Positions 1 through 9,612 of a stretch of 64,000 bases of DNA are shown piece by piece. Both the position numbers and the translations under genes were made by a program. Source of the DNA: Ilex aquifolium (Eukaryota; Streptophyta; Magnoliopsida; Aquifoliales; Aquifoliaceae); the NCBI GenBank assembly GCA_951799425.1, contig OX637403.1:26104311-26168310 (forward strand), given 5' to 3'. The notes under the pieces were generated by a model that saw only the letters and a program-made list of their open reading frames with translations, made no database searches and was not told the origin of the DNA. Numbering within the stretch: position 1 is the first letter of the stretch; each line of letters starts with the position of its first letter.

Positions 1-685
1 GTTGTTTGAACAATTTATTAGGTGGTAATTAATCAAAACCTTTTTTGTCTTTTTCAATTCTGTTAAAAACTCATTCATTCCTTTGTAATTCTTTTGTTAA
101 AAATTCATTCATTCTTTTTCAACTTCTGTTAAAAACTCATTCATTCCTTTGTTTGAGAATTTGATCATTGTTTTCTATTAATTTAAGTTTGCTTCAATCT
201 CACTCCTGGTATGTACTCATTCATTCCTTCCTCATTAAGTCCTTTCTAATTCAACATTTATACTAAACTGAAATTTGACTTTAAAAGAATATAATAAATC
301 ATTTTAAGCATATTCTATGTATCTCTCAATCTCAATCGAAGTAGTGTAGTTATGTCTCTTACTTATAAAGCAACACATTTTTCTTCAAAATAAGCATATT
401 GATTAATGGTATAAAGTTACTCAAGTATTATCATCATTCAATTGGATAGTCTTGATAATTGCGATAGACTTGTTTTTGTAAGACAATTACTACCTTGTTA
501 GCCAAAAAAAATCAGCTACATTGTTTGCCATCTTGATAACATGTTTGACTTCTGATTCAACAAAATGATAACATGTTACGAGATACCATCTTTTGGGGAT
601 TATTTTTTCAAACTTTCATATAAAGGTTGGATCTCCATCTTTCTTAGTATCCTACAAGTACACTTCATCCTCGTAGGTTTCTTAT
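1..685. other. AT-rich flank with short tandem repeat
   Basis: No gene is visible. Positions 61-153 hold three copies of a roughly 33-bp unit whose core is TGTTAAAAACTCATTCATTC (starts near 61, 95 and 127), with a partial fourth copy near 207. The rest is low-complexity AT-rich DNA. Confidence 0.6.
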
Positions 686-688
686 TTG

Positions 689-985
689 ATCAATGTTTCT
701 AGGTCGCATGCGGTAGATTTACATGGGACTTTGATTAAATATGGATATGTTTTTCCTCAAACATTAACTGTTTCTATCCATTCTCAGGTTCTTTTGAATT
801 CAGAACTAATTCTACAACGGAAACTAATTGAAATGACAGGAAAACAAGTTACCGCTTTGCTATATTGGAGTGGACGAATGAAATATGGATCGGAGGGTTT
901 ATCATACAGTTACCCTTCAAAAGGTGGAATTGTTATCAATAGTGGTACACAACTGCCAGAATTGTTGAGTAAATTAACACTATAA
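689..985 (+). other. Unrecognised open stretch, possible exon fragment
   Basis: An open frame of about 98 codons ends at a TAA at 985. It has no ATG until about half way, so it is not a convincing stand-alone gene. A TTTCTAG at about 694-701 could be a splice acceptor. The product matches no family I know, and I give no function. Confidence 0.2.
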
Positions 986-1096
986 TGGGGTTGGACAGGG
1001 CGCATAACAAGTTGAAGTTGACTTGTAGATATCCTTTTACACTTGGAACATGACCAAACATGAATACATATGTCGGTCTGAAAATTATGAACGATG

Positions 1097-1416
1097 AACT
1101 GATGACTTCTGTGGTTCCCCATCCCTTCCTTCTGGGATTGCTGGCATCCTCGCTTTGGACGCTCGAAAGACTCCTCACGTTCGTCGTTGAGTTTTTATTT
1201 TTTAATTGATGTTTTATTTTTCATGCTTTTGGTGATGAGTCACCATCAAACTTTTGCTTTGACTTTCTTCCACTTCTGGAGGCTTGGCTCTACGTCCTCC
1301 TCCCTTGTACATTTTTCCTTTTAATTATATATACAGGTAGGGGTCCTGCCAAACCCCCCACCCACACTGGGTGGTTTTAAAAAAAAAAAAAAAAAAAACT
1401 GATGACTTCTGTGGTT
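1097..1416 (+). mobile_element. Short poly(A) retroposon with 20-bp target duplication
   Basis: The 20 bases AACTGATGACTTCTGTGGTT occur at 1097-1116 and again at 1397-1416. Between them lie about 280 bp ending in an A-run of about 18 (1379-1396). A perfect long target-site duplication plus a 3' poly(A) is the signature of LINE-machinery retroposition, so this is a 5'-truncated LINE end or a SINE. No internal Pol III boxes stood out, so a truncated LINE 3' end is more likely. The short minus-strand open frames here are chance. Confidence 0.85.
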
Positions 1417-1907
1417 AATGTGGTACTTGACAACCCCAGTATTGTTAGTGTTGCTTTGTACATGGAGTCACAATGACTTATAATGATGCAATTGTTAGTC
1501 ATTGTAACTCTTTCTTGTTCAACAACACACGTTAATGAAGACCCTGCATTGCACTTCAATGCATAAGTGTTTAGTCACAATCAACATCTTGTGACTACAC
1601 AATAGTTAACAGCTAAAAACAATAATACTATTAAACGTATCACGGACGTGAATCACTATGAATCAGGATGAATCAGGATAAATTCAATGTAGTACACGCC
1701 TCAGTGTGCAGTCATAGTCATTGCATACCAGTGTCTGGTAAAGTTGGCAGGTAATAATGTGTAGTCACACTTACTACACACTTTTTTTAAATGTTTGACT
1801 ATCAACTCAAATATAAAGGTGACTACACACTACTGCAATGCTGACAAATGCAAAAACCACTATAAAAACATAATATGGGGTGGTTCACATCACATGTATT
1901 GCACATT
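1417..1907 (+). promoter_or_regulatory. Probable promoter region of the 1908 ORF
   Basis: The motif TGACTACACA or its complement recurs near 1590, 1760 and 1820, twice beside a second ACTACACA. A TATA-like CTATAAAAAC sits at about 1860-1868, some 40 bases before the ATG at 1908, implying a very short leader. The promoter role is inferred. Confidence 0.35.
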
Positions 1908-2351
1908 ATGTCTACTTCAAGAGCACGAGCAAGTGATAACAGCCGTAGTCATGAACCAGTATGGTTATTACAAGAGCGAGATGATGAATACAAGAGTGAG
2001 AGATTTTCTTATCCAAATGAGTATTATGTCGGACTCCGTCGAGAGTGGGCTTTTCGTGTTAATGAATCACAGTTATTATGCACAGATTTGAGAGAATTTG
2101 GTATCCCGGTGCCACATAGACTTTCACTTACCATGCCGCAAATGAATAAAGTGAACTATGAAGCAGCAGTTAAATGTGTACGAAAAGAGAATAATATGAT
2201 GATGTTGCGTAAGTGCCGATATTATATGCTCCAAATAGCATCTGATATTGTGGCAACTGCATTTGGCAGAGAGTTGACAGCTACTGAGCGATCTAATATA
2301 TTGTCTACTGAACAATACATATTAGATGAGTATATGTCTGATGAAAATTAA
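1908..2351 (+). CDS. Unrecognised 147-codon protein, first ORF of a two-ORF cassette
   Basis: I do not recognise this protein. The ATG at 1908 is chosen because a TATA-like box lies about 40 bases upstream; an in-frame ATG at 1875 would be only a few bases from that box. The frame is open to a TAA at 2349-2351. The N-terminus is Ser/Arg-rich (MSTSRARASDN). The middle is rich in charged and aromatic residues, followed by a predicted helical stretch with several Met and Cys (MMMLRKCRYYMLQIASDIV). The end is acidic (YMSDEN). No signal peptide, clear membrane span or zinc motif is visible. A second TATA-headed frame follows 380 bases downstream on the same strand, so the two may belong together, perhaps inside an undescribed DNA transposon. 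A chance ORF cannot be excluded. Confidence 0.4.
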   Translation: MSTSRARASDNSRSHEPVWLLQERDDEYKSERFSYPNEYYVGLRREWAFRVNESQLLCTDLREFGIPVPHRLSLTMPQMNKVNYEAAVKCVRKENNMMMLRKCRYYMLQIASDIVATAFGRELTATERSNILSTEQYILDEYMSDEN

Positions 2352-2400
2352 CAAATATAATTAGTGTCCACCTTATTAAGCATATAACGTTTATGTCTAC

Positions 2401-2641
2401 GTCCTATTTATTTTAATCAATATTGTGGCTTTATCAGTTTATTCAATGTGTCGTCATATCTCAACTTTTTCATTGTCACATCCTGTCATTGTGAAATCAG
2501 TTTTGAACTTTATAGTGTGATGTCCTATTTATTTTAATCAATCTCGTGGCTTTATCAGTCTATTTAGTTTGTTGTCATATCCCAACCTTTTCATTATCAT
2601 TTTGCATCACTGTAAAATCAGTTCCAAACTTTGCAGTGTGA
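2401..2641 (+). repeat. Tandem duplication, 121-bp unit, two copies
   Basis: Bases 2401-2520 and 2522-2641 align along their length. Both begin GTCCTATTTATTTTAATCAA, share GTGGCTTTATCAGT, and end near GTGTGATGTCC. A third start is visible at about 2641. The repeat fills the gap between the two small ORFs and may carry regulatory sites. Confidence 0.8.
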
Positions 2642-2683
2642 TGTCCTTTCACTGTAATTTAAATTTTAAATTGTCAAATCGAG

Positions 2684-2694
2684 CATATATATAC
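2684..2694 (+). promoter_or_regulatory. TATA-like box of the 2735 ORF
   Basis: CATATATATAC lies about 41 bases upstream of the ATG at 2735, mirroring the TATA-to-ATG spacing of the 1908 ORF. Confidence 0.4.
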
Positions 2695-2734
2695 TACTAT
2701 TCACATTTGTGTAAATGCACCACCACCAAACAAA

Positions 2735-3406
2735 ATGTATAGGAGCACATCACATGTAGGTTCTTCTTCACGCAATGACAAAAATAGTTCATCTTCGGCT
2801 AACAAACATGAATGCTCAACGGACAGATCAACATCACTGAACAAAGTTCATTCTATTGAATCATATATTGATTCCAGTGGTGTAACGTAGTATGGACGAA
2901 AGCGTGCATTCTGCAATGAGCCCATTGACCCTTATCACCCATTCGGTCAAGCTGGACATGTAATTGTTGGGCCTGCAACTGATTATCCACCTCCAGGTGC
3001 TCATATCGAACCCACACTAAGATGGCGACAATTATATGACAAACGTTGTGACCTTGAAGTATTTTGTCGTTGGCATAGACTTGAGGTACCAAAGTCACGT
3101 TCGGCTGATATTTACAATTCACAGAATTCAAACAATCATGACGAGATCATATCAAGGCTTGAACGTGAAAATGATCAAATGCAGCGTCGTCTTGATCGTT
3201 TTCATGCACTCGATTATGCAAAAATAGAGTATTTTGATCCTGAATATGCCGAAATTGAAATTTTAGATGATCTGTTACTTGTTTCTGATCCTGAACTTTA
3301 TGATTTCTCTGATTTGGACGATGATATGTCTGACACTTTTATCCCATCATGTTTATGTGTACTCGATAATCCTTTATGTTGTTTTGAATATCAACTACAT
3401 TATTAA
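2735..3406 (+). pseudogene. Unrecognised 223-codon ORF with one premature stop
   Basis: Starting at the ATG at 2735 the frame runs to a TAA at 3404-3406 with one interruption, a TAG at 2888-2890 (codon 52). The text on both sides of the stop looks like continuous coding sequence. Before it is a Ser/Asn-rich leader (SSSRNDKNSSSSANKH). After it is a Pro-rich stretch (DPYHPF, DYPPPGAHIEP), a short coiled-coil-like segment (IISRLERENDQMQRRLDRF), and a strongly acidic tail (FSDLDDDMSD). A coiled coil plus an acidic tail would suit a DNA-binding or regulatory partner protein, but that is inference. No known family is recognised. It is either recently broken, carries a sequence error, or is read through. 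Confidence 0.4.
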
Positions 3407-3815
3407 CAGCCCTTTTTAACCCATCAAATTCACTGCATAGTGTTATGAAATAAAGGCTCAATTTTTTTGTTATTACTAACTTATATTTTTACACCGCTTA
3501 ATAAACATTATTGTTGACATGATCAACATTAAAAATAAAATTTTATTTTTATTTCATGTATGCGTTTAAAATTGTATGATAAACTTTAAATTAATTATAT
3601 GTATACATTTAATATTTTTAAAGTTTGATATGCTCAAAATTTATGTATTTTTAAATGATCATAATTTATTTATTGTATATTATTAAATGTTAAAATAAAT
3701 AAAATTAAACATTTACTCATAAATAAGAGAGGGAGCAAAACAACAAAATGTCAGTAGGATTAATGAAAATAAAAATTAAACATTTTACTCATAAAATAAG
3801 AGGGAGAAAAAACAG
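3407..3815. other. AT-rich spacer
   Basis: Low-complexity AT-rich sequence after the second small ORF. Nothing recognisable is seen apart from repeated ATTAAACATTT-like text near 3700-3790. Confidence 0.5.
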
Positions 3816-4000
3816 TTGCACTAAAAACGTCAGTTGAATTGACGTTTTTAGAACGCACTAAAAATGTCAATCCAACTGACGTTTTTAGTGTTGTAAGTGG
3901 GCCACACTGTTGCACGAAAAACGTCAATTGGACTGACGTTTTTTGTACAAACGTCAATCCAACTGACGTCTTTTGGTCTAAAAACGTCAGTTGGACTACG
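3816..4000. repeat. Cluster of TGACGT palindromes, CACTA-like subterminal array
   Basis: Six or so variants of AAAACGTCAGTTG and its complement are packed into 185 bp, facing both ways. The unit at about 3856-3890 reads CACTAAAAATGTCA through TGACGTTTTTAGTG, giving a CACTA/TAGTG-ended palindrome. CACTA (En/Spm) transposons carry short subterminal repeats in both orientations, so this may be an element end. TGACGT is also the core bound by TGA-class bZIP factors. No partner end was found in the window. Confidence 0.5.
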
Positions 4001-5474
4001 TTGTTAAAATAGCATGGATTTGAGAAATACTTTCAAACCAACCTTTTTTTGGTATTTTGTTTGAAAACCCTTGGGTTGGGGTAAAAGCTCACTTGTAGGC
4101 TATGCTTATTTAACTATCTTCTAAACTACCGGAAAAAAGGGAAAAGATATTCTAATAGCTGAAGTTTGTAATTGTTGTCCTATTTCACAATATTTAAGGT
4201 TTGCTTGTTACACCGTTCAATCATTAGTTCAAGCAGATGTTTATTTACCTGCCTTATTTGACGGCTTTTATTTCAATGTGTAATTAGCATTTACCAGTTT
4301 ATTTGATTGTTGTTATATGCGTTTAGCTATATTGCTGATTTAAAGGCAAATGCTGCATAATTAAGACTAACAGTAATTCTAAATGTGCAAACTGAAAAGG
4401 CCACAAATCATCCAGAAGCTGGTATCAGAAACTTTTTCTTAGTCAAATATCCACAATACTAGCCAAACCAACAAACCCAAATCAGAAAAAAGTGTACGTC
4501 AGTTGGTCGTGGGTTGTTTGTGGGGTGGACCTAGATGGTGGACAGCGACGGAGATGATAAATGGTGATGTGTTTTTGGTGGTGATTTCAGGTTTTTAAAA
4601 GATGTTGGGTGGTGAATTATGTTCAGATTGTGGTGGCTAAGATTGTGAGCAAGGAAAGAGCAAAGCAAGGCTTTTTAGAACCCCGGGTAAGTCATGGCTT
4701 CCCTAGGCAACAACTATGCTCCGTCCCTACTTAACATGGCTTCAAATGGTGGTCGATCGAGCGTTGATAGGGTGTCGATGAGAAACAAGACTTGGCCACT
4801 CATTCGGTATCAGGGTGCACTTACAAACTGTAACCTCTGCCAATTTTTCCATTCACCAACAAAATCCACAATTTCATATCAGAAATTGAAGTATATTACA
4901 GCCCCAATGTACAAGGATTTATGGTCAGAACATTATGCTACAAAATTGTGGCATGCAACTTCTGCCCTATTTATATTGCATTTTTCTACAACATCATCTG
5001 ATCTTCTAAGAGCACTACTTCTGACCATAATATCTGCCTAAATTCTAGCTTATTTTAGCTAATCAAATATTATGTTCGTGTCATATATAACTTAGGTATT
5101 ACTTTCTGGAACTTGTTTAAAGGCAGTATGCCAGCCTGCATGGTTTAACTGGGAGTGAAAGTAATGGACCCGTATACCACACTGGAAAAAAGTCATGCAT
5201 CTTACCTATCTAGCCACTAACAATATTGGTCTGCCATCAAATCATTTCTTCTCTATAAATGCTTTCGGCTACTTGAAAGGTTCAGTAAAAACACAATCAA
5301 AATTTTTCCTCTCGCGAGACGCAATGAGCATACAATGGACTACTCATCATGTAGGCATAGACAAAACTACACCCAAAATCTTGAAACAAAGACTTACAGT
5401 TGATGAACCTACTAATCCTGTGGTATCCAAAACATCAAAAATAATGACATTACATCCAGCTTGATTGTTGGTAT
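4001..5474. other. Intergenic region, no recognised gene
   Basis: Contains an open frame at 4694-5041 beginning MASLGNNYAPSLL and a second at 5195-5464. Neither resembles a known family, and base composition does not change at their edges. The segment lies just 3' of the minus-strand DRE2 gene, so 5200-5474 may include its 3' UTR. No other signal was seen. Confidence 0.4.
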
Positions 5475-6605
5475 TTAGAGATCAGCTGCCAAAAAATTCC
5501 CAGGTAAAGTAACCTGCAAAAAAAATAACATACAATAAATAAGTAAATTTACTTCCAATTGTCATTATCATTTGAGTATAACCCTCAGATACTACATATC
5601 AAAGTCAGAAGGATAAGTATGGGTGTACAACCCACTTTCTCCATTTAAAGGAACTTCTTCGATTTTTTGGTAGGATCGACCTTTGGCAATATTCGTGCAA
5701 AGTGACTACACTTAGAAATCCCCAATTTTGTTGCTAATTTTTACCACTATACTATGCAATGACCCTTGAGAGAGAGAGAGTCTTGTCTCAGTACATAACT
5801 TCTCACCCAGTTTAAATGGAGGAAGACCCTTGTATGGACATGTACTGCACCGGAAAGCATCACCCAGTCCACACTGCATGTGTACATGAAATCTCAGAGA
5901 TGAAAGGAAGACAAAAGAAAGAAACTCTATATTCAAACTAGAGGCATAAGTAAAGAAGGAAAATGCTTCGGTGACTACAAATGCTAAAGAATGGAAGTTC
6001 TTGAAATTTCCATGTTATCCATAGATCAACTAGGCAACAGCAAAACAACGAAGAAAAGCCCAACTCGGCCGGAGGATGTCCCTTGTTTGTCAAGAACGAC
6101 TTTATTCAATCCACACTATAGCAGCTACCAAGACCTCATAACATCTCGATGATTGGGTGGACTTCTTTTGCATAGGGCATCACTTAAGCAAGCACCCATA
6201 GTTCCATTTATTATCACTCTTTGATGAGGTGCTCAACTTAGGTGTCATTTGGACACTAATGCTACCACAAAACAACAATTGCAGTTTGTATGATATCAAA
6301 AGATGGAATAGTTTGGAGGGACTAGATGATGTTAGCAAAGAACATACACTGCCACAAGCTGATTGAGGATTGTCCAGCTGGTCCATTGTCAGTCCTAGCT
6401 TCTCCACTTTCTTTTCTTCCTCAGCCCGTCCACAGGTGCAATTTTTGCAGGCTTTCCATGTGCTTCCAACCTCACAATCACCAACTGCAAGTGTGTATTC
6501 ATTCAGCACGTGCCAAAAACTCCCAATAATGTTACACTCAATAAGAGTAGAAGCAGTGAAACTTAATCTAGTTTTTCCATGAGCTAAAAAATCCGAACAA
6601 TGTTA

Positions 6606-6790
6606 CACTCTAAGAAGCACGGATACTCGGCGGGAGGTCGACATGGCAGTGTTGGACACGTGTCTGACACGGATACTTGTAAGACACGGCCGGACACGTG
6701 TCCGACACTTCTAAAGGTGTCTTGAACAGTGAACAAAGATTTTTTGTTGTTGGACACGGCTTGGATATGTAGGGATACGGGGCTGAAAAT
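6606..6790. repeat. Palindromic dispersed repeat in DRE2 intron
   Basis: Carries repeated GGACACGTGTCC palindromes with GACACGG and GGATACGG phrases. This text is typical of dispersed plant repeats. It occupies part of the gap where the DRE2 linker exon would be expected. Confidence 0.5.
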
Positions 6791-6877
6791 TAGGGGAAAA
6801 AAAAGAAAGAAAATTTCGACGATTTGCCAAATCTGCTTCGACAGAGCGTAGAGAAGAAGAGGTGAATGGACATACCG

Positions 6878-6990
6878 GATCTGCTTCGACGAGCTTCAAC
6901 GATCTGCTTAGACGAGCTTCAACGATCTGCTTAGACGAGCTTCAGTGATCTGCCTTCAAGGATCTGCATCAACAATGTGCTTCAACGATC
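6878..6990. repeat. 23-bp tandem repeat
   Basis: GATCTGCTT plus (C/A)GACGAGCTTCAAC repeats at 6878-6900, 6901-6923 and 6924-6946, followed by degraded copies to about 6990. It lies in the DRE2 gap region. Confidence 0.8.
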
Positions 6991-7135
6991 TGCTTCAATG
7001 ATCGGATCTACAGCCTTCTTCTTCCTCTCTCCTCCTGCTTCTTGAGATGGTGTCGGTTGCCCAAGGATTCTTTTTCTTTTTCTTCTCTCTCTCTTCTTGA
7101 TTGAACAGAGACGATACCGACAAAAAAAAAAAAAA

Positions 7136-7320
7136 GAGACAGAATTACACCCAAACTCCCTTGAGGCTTGTCATTTAATCATTCAGATCCCGTGACATTT
7201 GAAATATTACACACAGACCCTCTAAAATTTGTTCGCACGTAACACTTAAACCCCTGATGTAAATATATCCGTTAATAAATTACACCCAGACCTCCTGAAG
7301 TTTTTTAATTTTTTAAGCCT
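7136..7320. repeat. Fragment of the AATTACACCC-type foldback family
   Basis: The text AATTACACCCAAACTCCC, then CATTTAATCATTCAGATCCC, TTGAAATATTACACAC and GTAACACTTAAACCC, matches the arms of the foldback elements at 16876-17785, 48570-49345 and 56370-56815. Only one arm is evident here, so this is a partial copy inside the DRE2 intron. Confidence 0.65.
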
Positions 7321-7429
7321 TCAAGTCTAATTTTTATGTGAGATTTGGCTAAAAATTCCTCTTTTTTGAGATAAGTACAGCTAGCAATAAAAAAAGTGTA
7401 GTATTAAAATTTATTGATATAATTTTTTT

Positions 7430-7612
7430 AAAATTAAACGGGTTAAACGAGTCGTGTCGTGTTACCCGTTTATTAAACGGGTCGTGTTTGTGTTGAGATT
7501 TTTCACCCGTTTATTAAAGGTGTCGTGTACGGGTTTACATGTTTTTCACCCGTCACCCGTTTAACCCGACACGTAACCGTTTAACCCGACACGTTTGACA
7601 CCCCCACTCTCT
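7430..7612. repeat. Inverted GGGTTAAACGG / CCGTTTAACCC repeat
   Basis: Facing copies of ACGGGTTAAACGAGTCGTGTC-type text (7438-7490) and CCGTTTAACCCGACACG (7556-7595) form a dispersed plant repeat end. A related GTGACAATCGAGTCGTATCG text lies at 58398-58425. Confidence 0.6.
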
Positions 7613-8969
7613 CTATCATAAAGAGAAGAAATGGGGAGGGGGGGGGGGATAAGGAAAGGGAAGTGTTGGCAACTAAAAATGAACAGATACTAACCCCAAA
7701 AGACTGGACAACTTCGGATGGTACAACTTGTGTCATTAGAACAAACTGTACATCCAAAAACCCTGCCAACAGTAATTTGCGCTCAACAGAAGAGGTTGTC
7801 TGCAAGAAGAACTCAGTAAGATTAATATAACTTGATCTCCCAACAAGTTAGAAAAGGGATATTTGTTACATTACCATGTTCCCTGTAGCAGACTGAGAAG
7901 TCAGGTGAATCAAAATCATTCCACCAGGCTTCAACACTCTCGAGATTTCCCCAAACAATTCATCACCAGGAACTTCAGGTGATCTACAGATGGATATGAG
8001 AATATCCACATACGAAGAATCCACTGGTAGCAGACCTGCCATTGACCAACATCAAGCTTAGATTACTGATACGCAGAGAAATGAATTAAGCTACATCCAT
8101 AAACTGAAAATTTTCAGGGGTACTTATTTTTTATAATTAACCTGCTACTAGTGAAGGAAACACTGCTATCGAATTCATTTGGGCAAATGCAAATTTAGGG
8201 AAGAGAATATGACAGATGAACAAACCTCATCTATCCAATGCCCAAGTCTTCCAATTCCTTACCAGCATTGTGGACATAATTTTACCCATACCCATTCCTC
8301 TAAGACTGCTTTCACATGAGAATTCCAAATATTACTGCTAAATCCTATACATAGAACTTTTGTCCAAAGCCTCAATACTTTGTTGGCAAACATCAACAAC
8401 CATTTGGAAAGCAACATAATAGTAATAATCACCCTCACAAGATCTATCTCAAGGCCGCCACTCTTTATAGGGCAACAAAATTATTTAGCAAGCATGAAAT
8501 CAATTTCTCATTTTTCACCTGCCCACAGGATTTCCAAGTTTCCTACTGTTTTGAAAGCTAAGCCTGAATCCAAGCCCAGTTGCCAGATTGGTTTGTTCTA
8601 CACCAAAAATGACGATAATTACTAAAATGCACAAATCTTCCCCTAACTGGATGAATTTGTCAAGATCAGCATTAATCATCTAACAGCATTGAACCAAAGC
8701 ATCAAAAATCCGAGATCACTCCCAAATTTCTCTCTCTAAAGTCTAAATAGAGTGTCCTAAACGGTAGTGTTTCATGTTTTATTCCACAAATACCAAAACA
8801 TAGTTTGCTGTGTCAGAAGCATCTCTGGTAACCATGGTAGTTATGAGGATTGTAGATGATGAAATTTGTGTTTAATGATAAAGGAAAATTATTTGCTTCC
8901 AAATGCAAAAACTTTATGCTTCAACTAACAACAAATCACTATGCTTTACTTTTTGCCTGCCTTGCTCTT

Positions 8970-9075
8970 TTCTGAGGGTCGTTGCCCAGTGCCGTGATAA
9001 AATTCTGGACTAATAACTGAAAATTTGTGGGTTCAAATCTCAGGGGAATTGGTAGTATCTGTACAATGGAAATTA
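8970..9075 (+). repeat. Possible tRNA-derived SINE relic in DRE2 intron
   Basis: GTTGCCCAGTGCCG resembles a Pol III A box and GGGTTCAAATCTC resembles a B box, about 45 bases apart. No target duplication or poly(A) was found, so this is only a possible SINE relic. Confidence 0.3.
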
Positions 9076-9441
9076 CTACGGATGGCACAATGAAAAACTA
9101 CAGAATGTAAATAGAAATATTTAGCCGGTAGAAAATGAATAAACTAATACATAGATAGAAGTAGAAGTAAATAAAATATACCTAGTGATGAAGCTTGAGT
9201 AATGATCAGAGGATCACTGTGTTCAATTCCTTCCTTCTTGACCACCTTGATTGCTTTCAAAACTGCACCAAGAGGCACAGCCACATGATCCACAAGCACC
9301 AATATGCTCTCCTGTGTTACTTCAGATTCCTACAACAGAAAAAATACTCGAGAATTCAATTTCGTTTCTCTTTCAACATTTTCTTAACAAAAAATAACAG
9401 TAGAATCGCGTTCATAGATCTTGTTGAACAAGACTCACCAT

Positions 9442-9513
9442 AGCGATAGACGACGTTGAAACAAGCTCCAAACCAACAAATCAATCGACGATCAATGACC
9501 TACACCGCACTGT

Positions 9514-9553
<40 letters not shown>

Positions 9554-9612
9554 CAATGTCGAAGAGGGCAATGTCGCACCGTCTCTCTCTCTCTCTCTCT
9601 CTTTTCAGGTTG
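9442..9612 (-). promoter_or_regulatory. DRE2 5' leader with GA/CT microsatellites
   Basis: An (AG)n run at about 9513-9550 and a (CT)n run at about 9582-9603 lie just upstream of the DRE2 ATG on the minus strand. CT/GA runs in this position are common in plant 5' UTRs. The transcription start cannot be fixed from sequence. Confidence 0.5.

Larger units (their letters stand above)
5475..9441 (-). pseudogene. DRE2: DRE2/anamorsin (CIAPIN1) gene, eroded: linker exon missing
   Basis: DRE2 is a cytosolic Fe-S protein that takes electrons from a diflavin reductase in the cytosolic iron-sulfur assembly pathway. Coding pieces read on the minus strand: ATG 9441-9439; 9329-9182 (LVLVDHVAVPLGAVLKAIK, DPLIITQASSL); 8035-7875 ([12 protein letters not shown], the methyltransferase-like motif); 7799-7691 (KLLLAGFLDVQ); 6484-6348 ([11 protein letters not shown], first cysteine cluster, then NPQSACGS); 5873-5799 ([16 protein letters not shown], completing the twin CX2C motif); 5513-5475 (VTLPGNFLAADL, stop). 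All but one of these have GT-AG borders. The basic linker (KKPSWKIG-like) and the acidic stretch before the Fe-S domain, expected between 7690 and 6485, were not found; that gap holds repeats. The donor after KLGEK gives GAGAA|GTTATG, one base short of joining in frame to VTLPGN. It is either a pseudogene or a variant gene; a one-base sequence error would explain only the last defect. Confidence 0.85.

Noticed and set aside
5712..5936. Independent 74-codon minus-strand gene
   Set aside because: It is the Fe-S exon of DRE2 (5873-5799) plus flanking intron.
6326..6582. Plus-strand frames of 67-70 codons
   Set aside because: Antisense shadows of the DRE2 cysteine-cluster exon.
6711..6899. 62-codon minus-strand frame
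   Set aside because: Covers the 23-bp tandem repeat and the GGACACGTGTCC repeat; no homology.
8970..9075. Intact tRNA gene
   Set aside because: Only A- and B-box-like text; no cloverleaf can be drawn, so it is listed as a possible SINE relic only.
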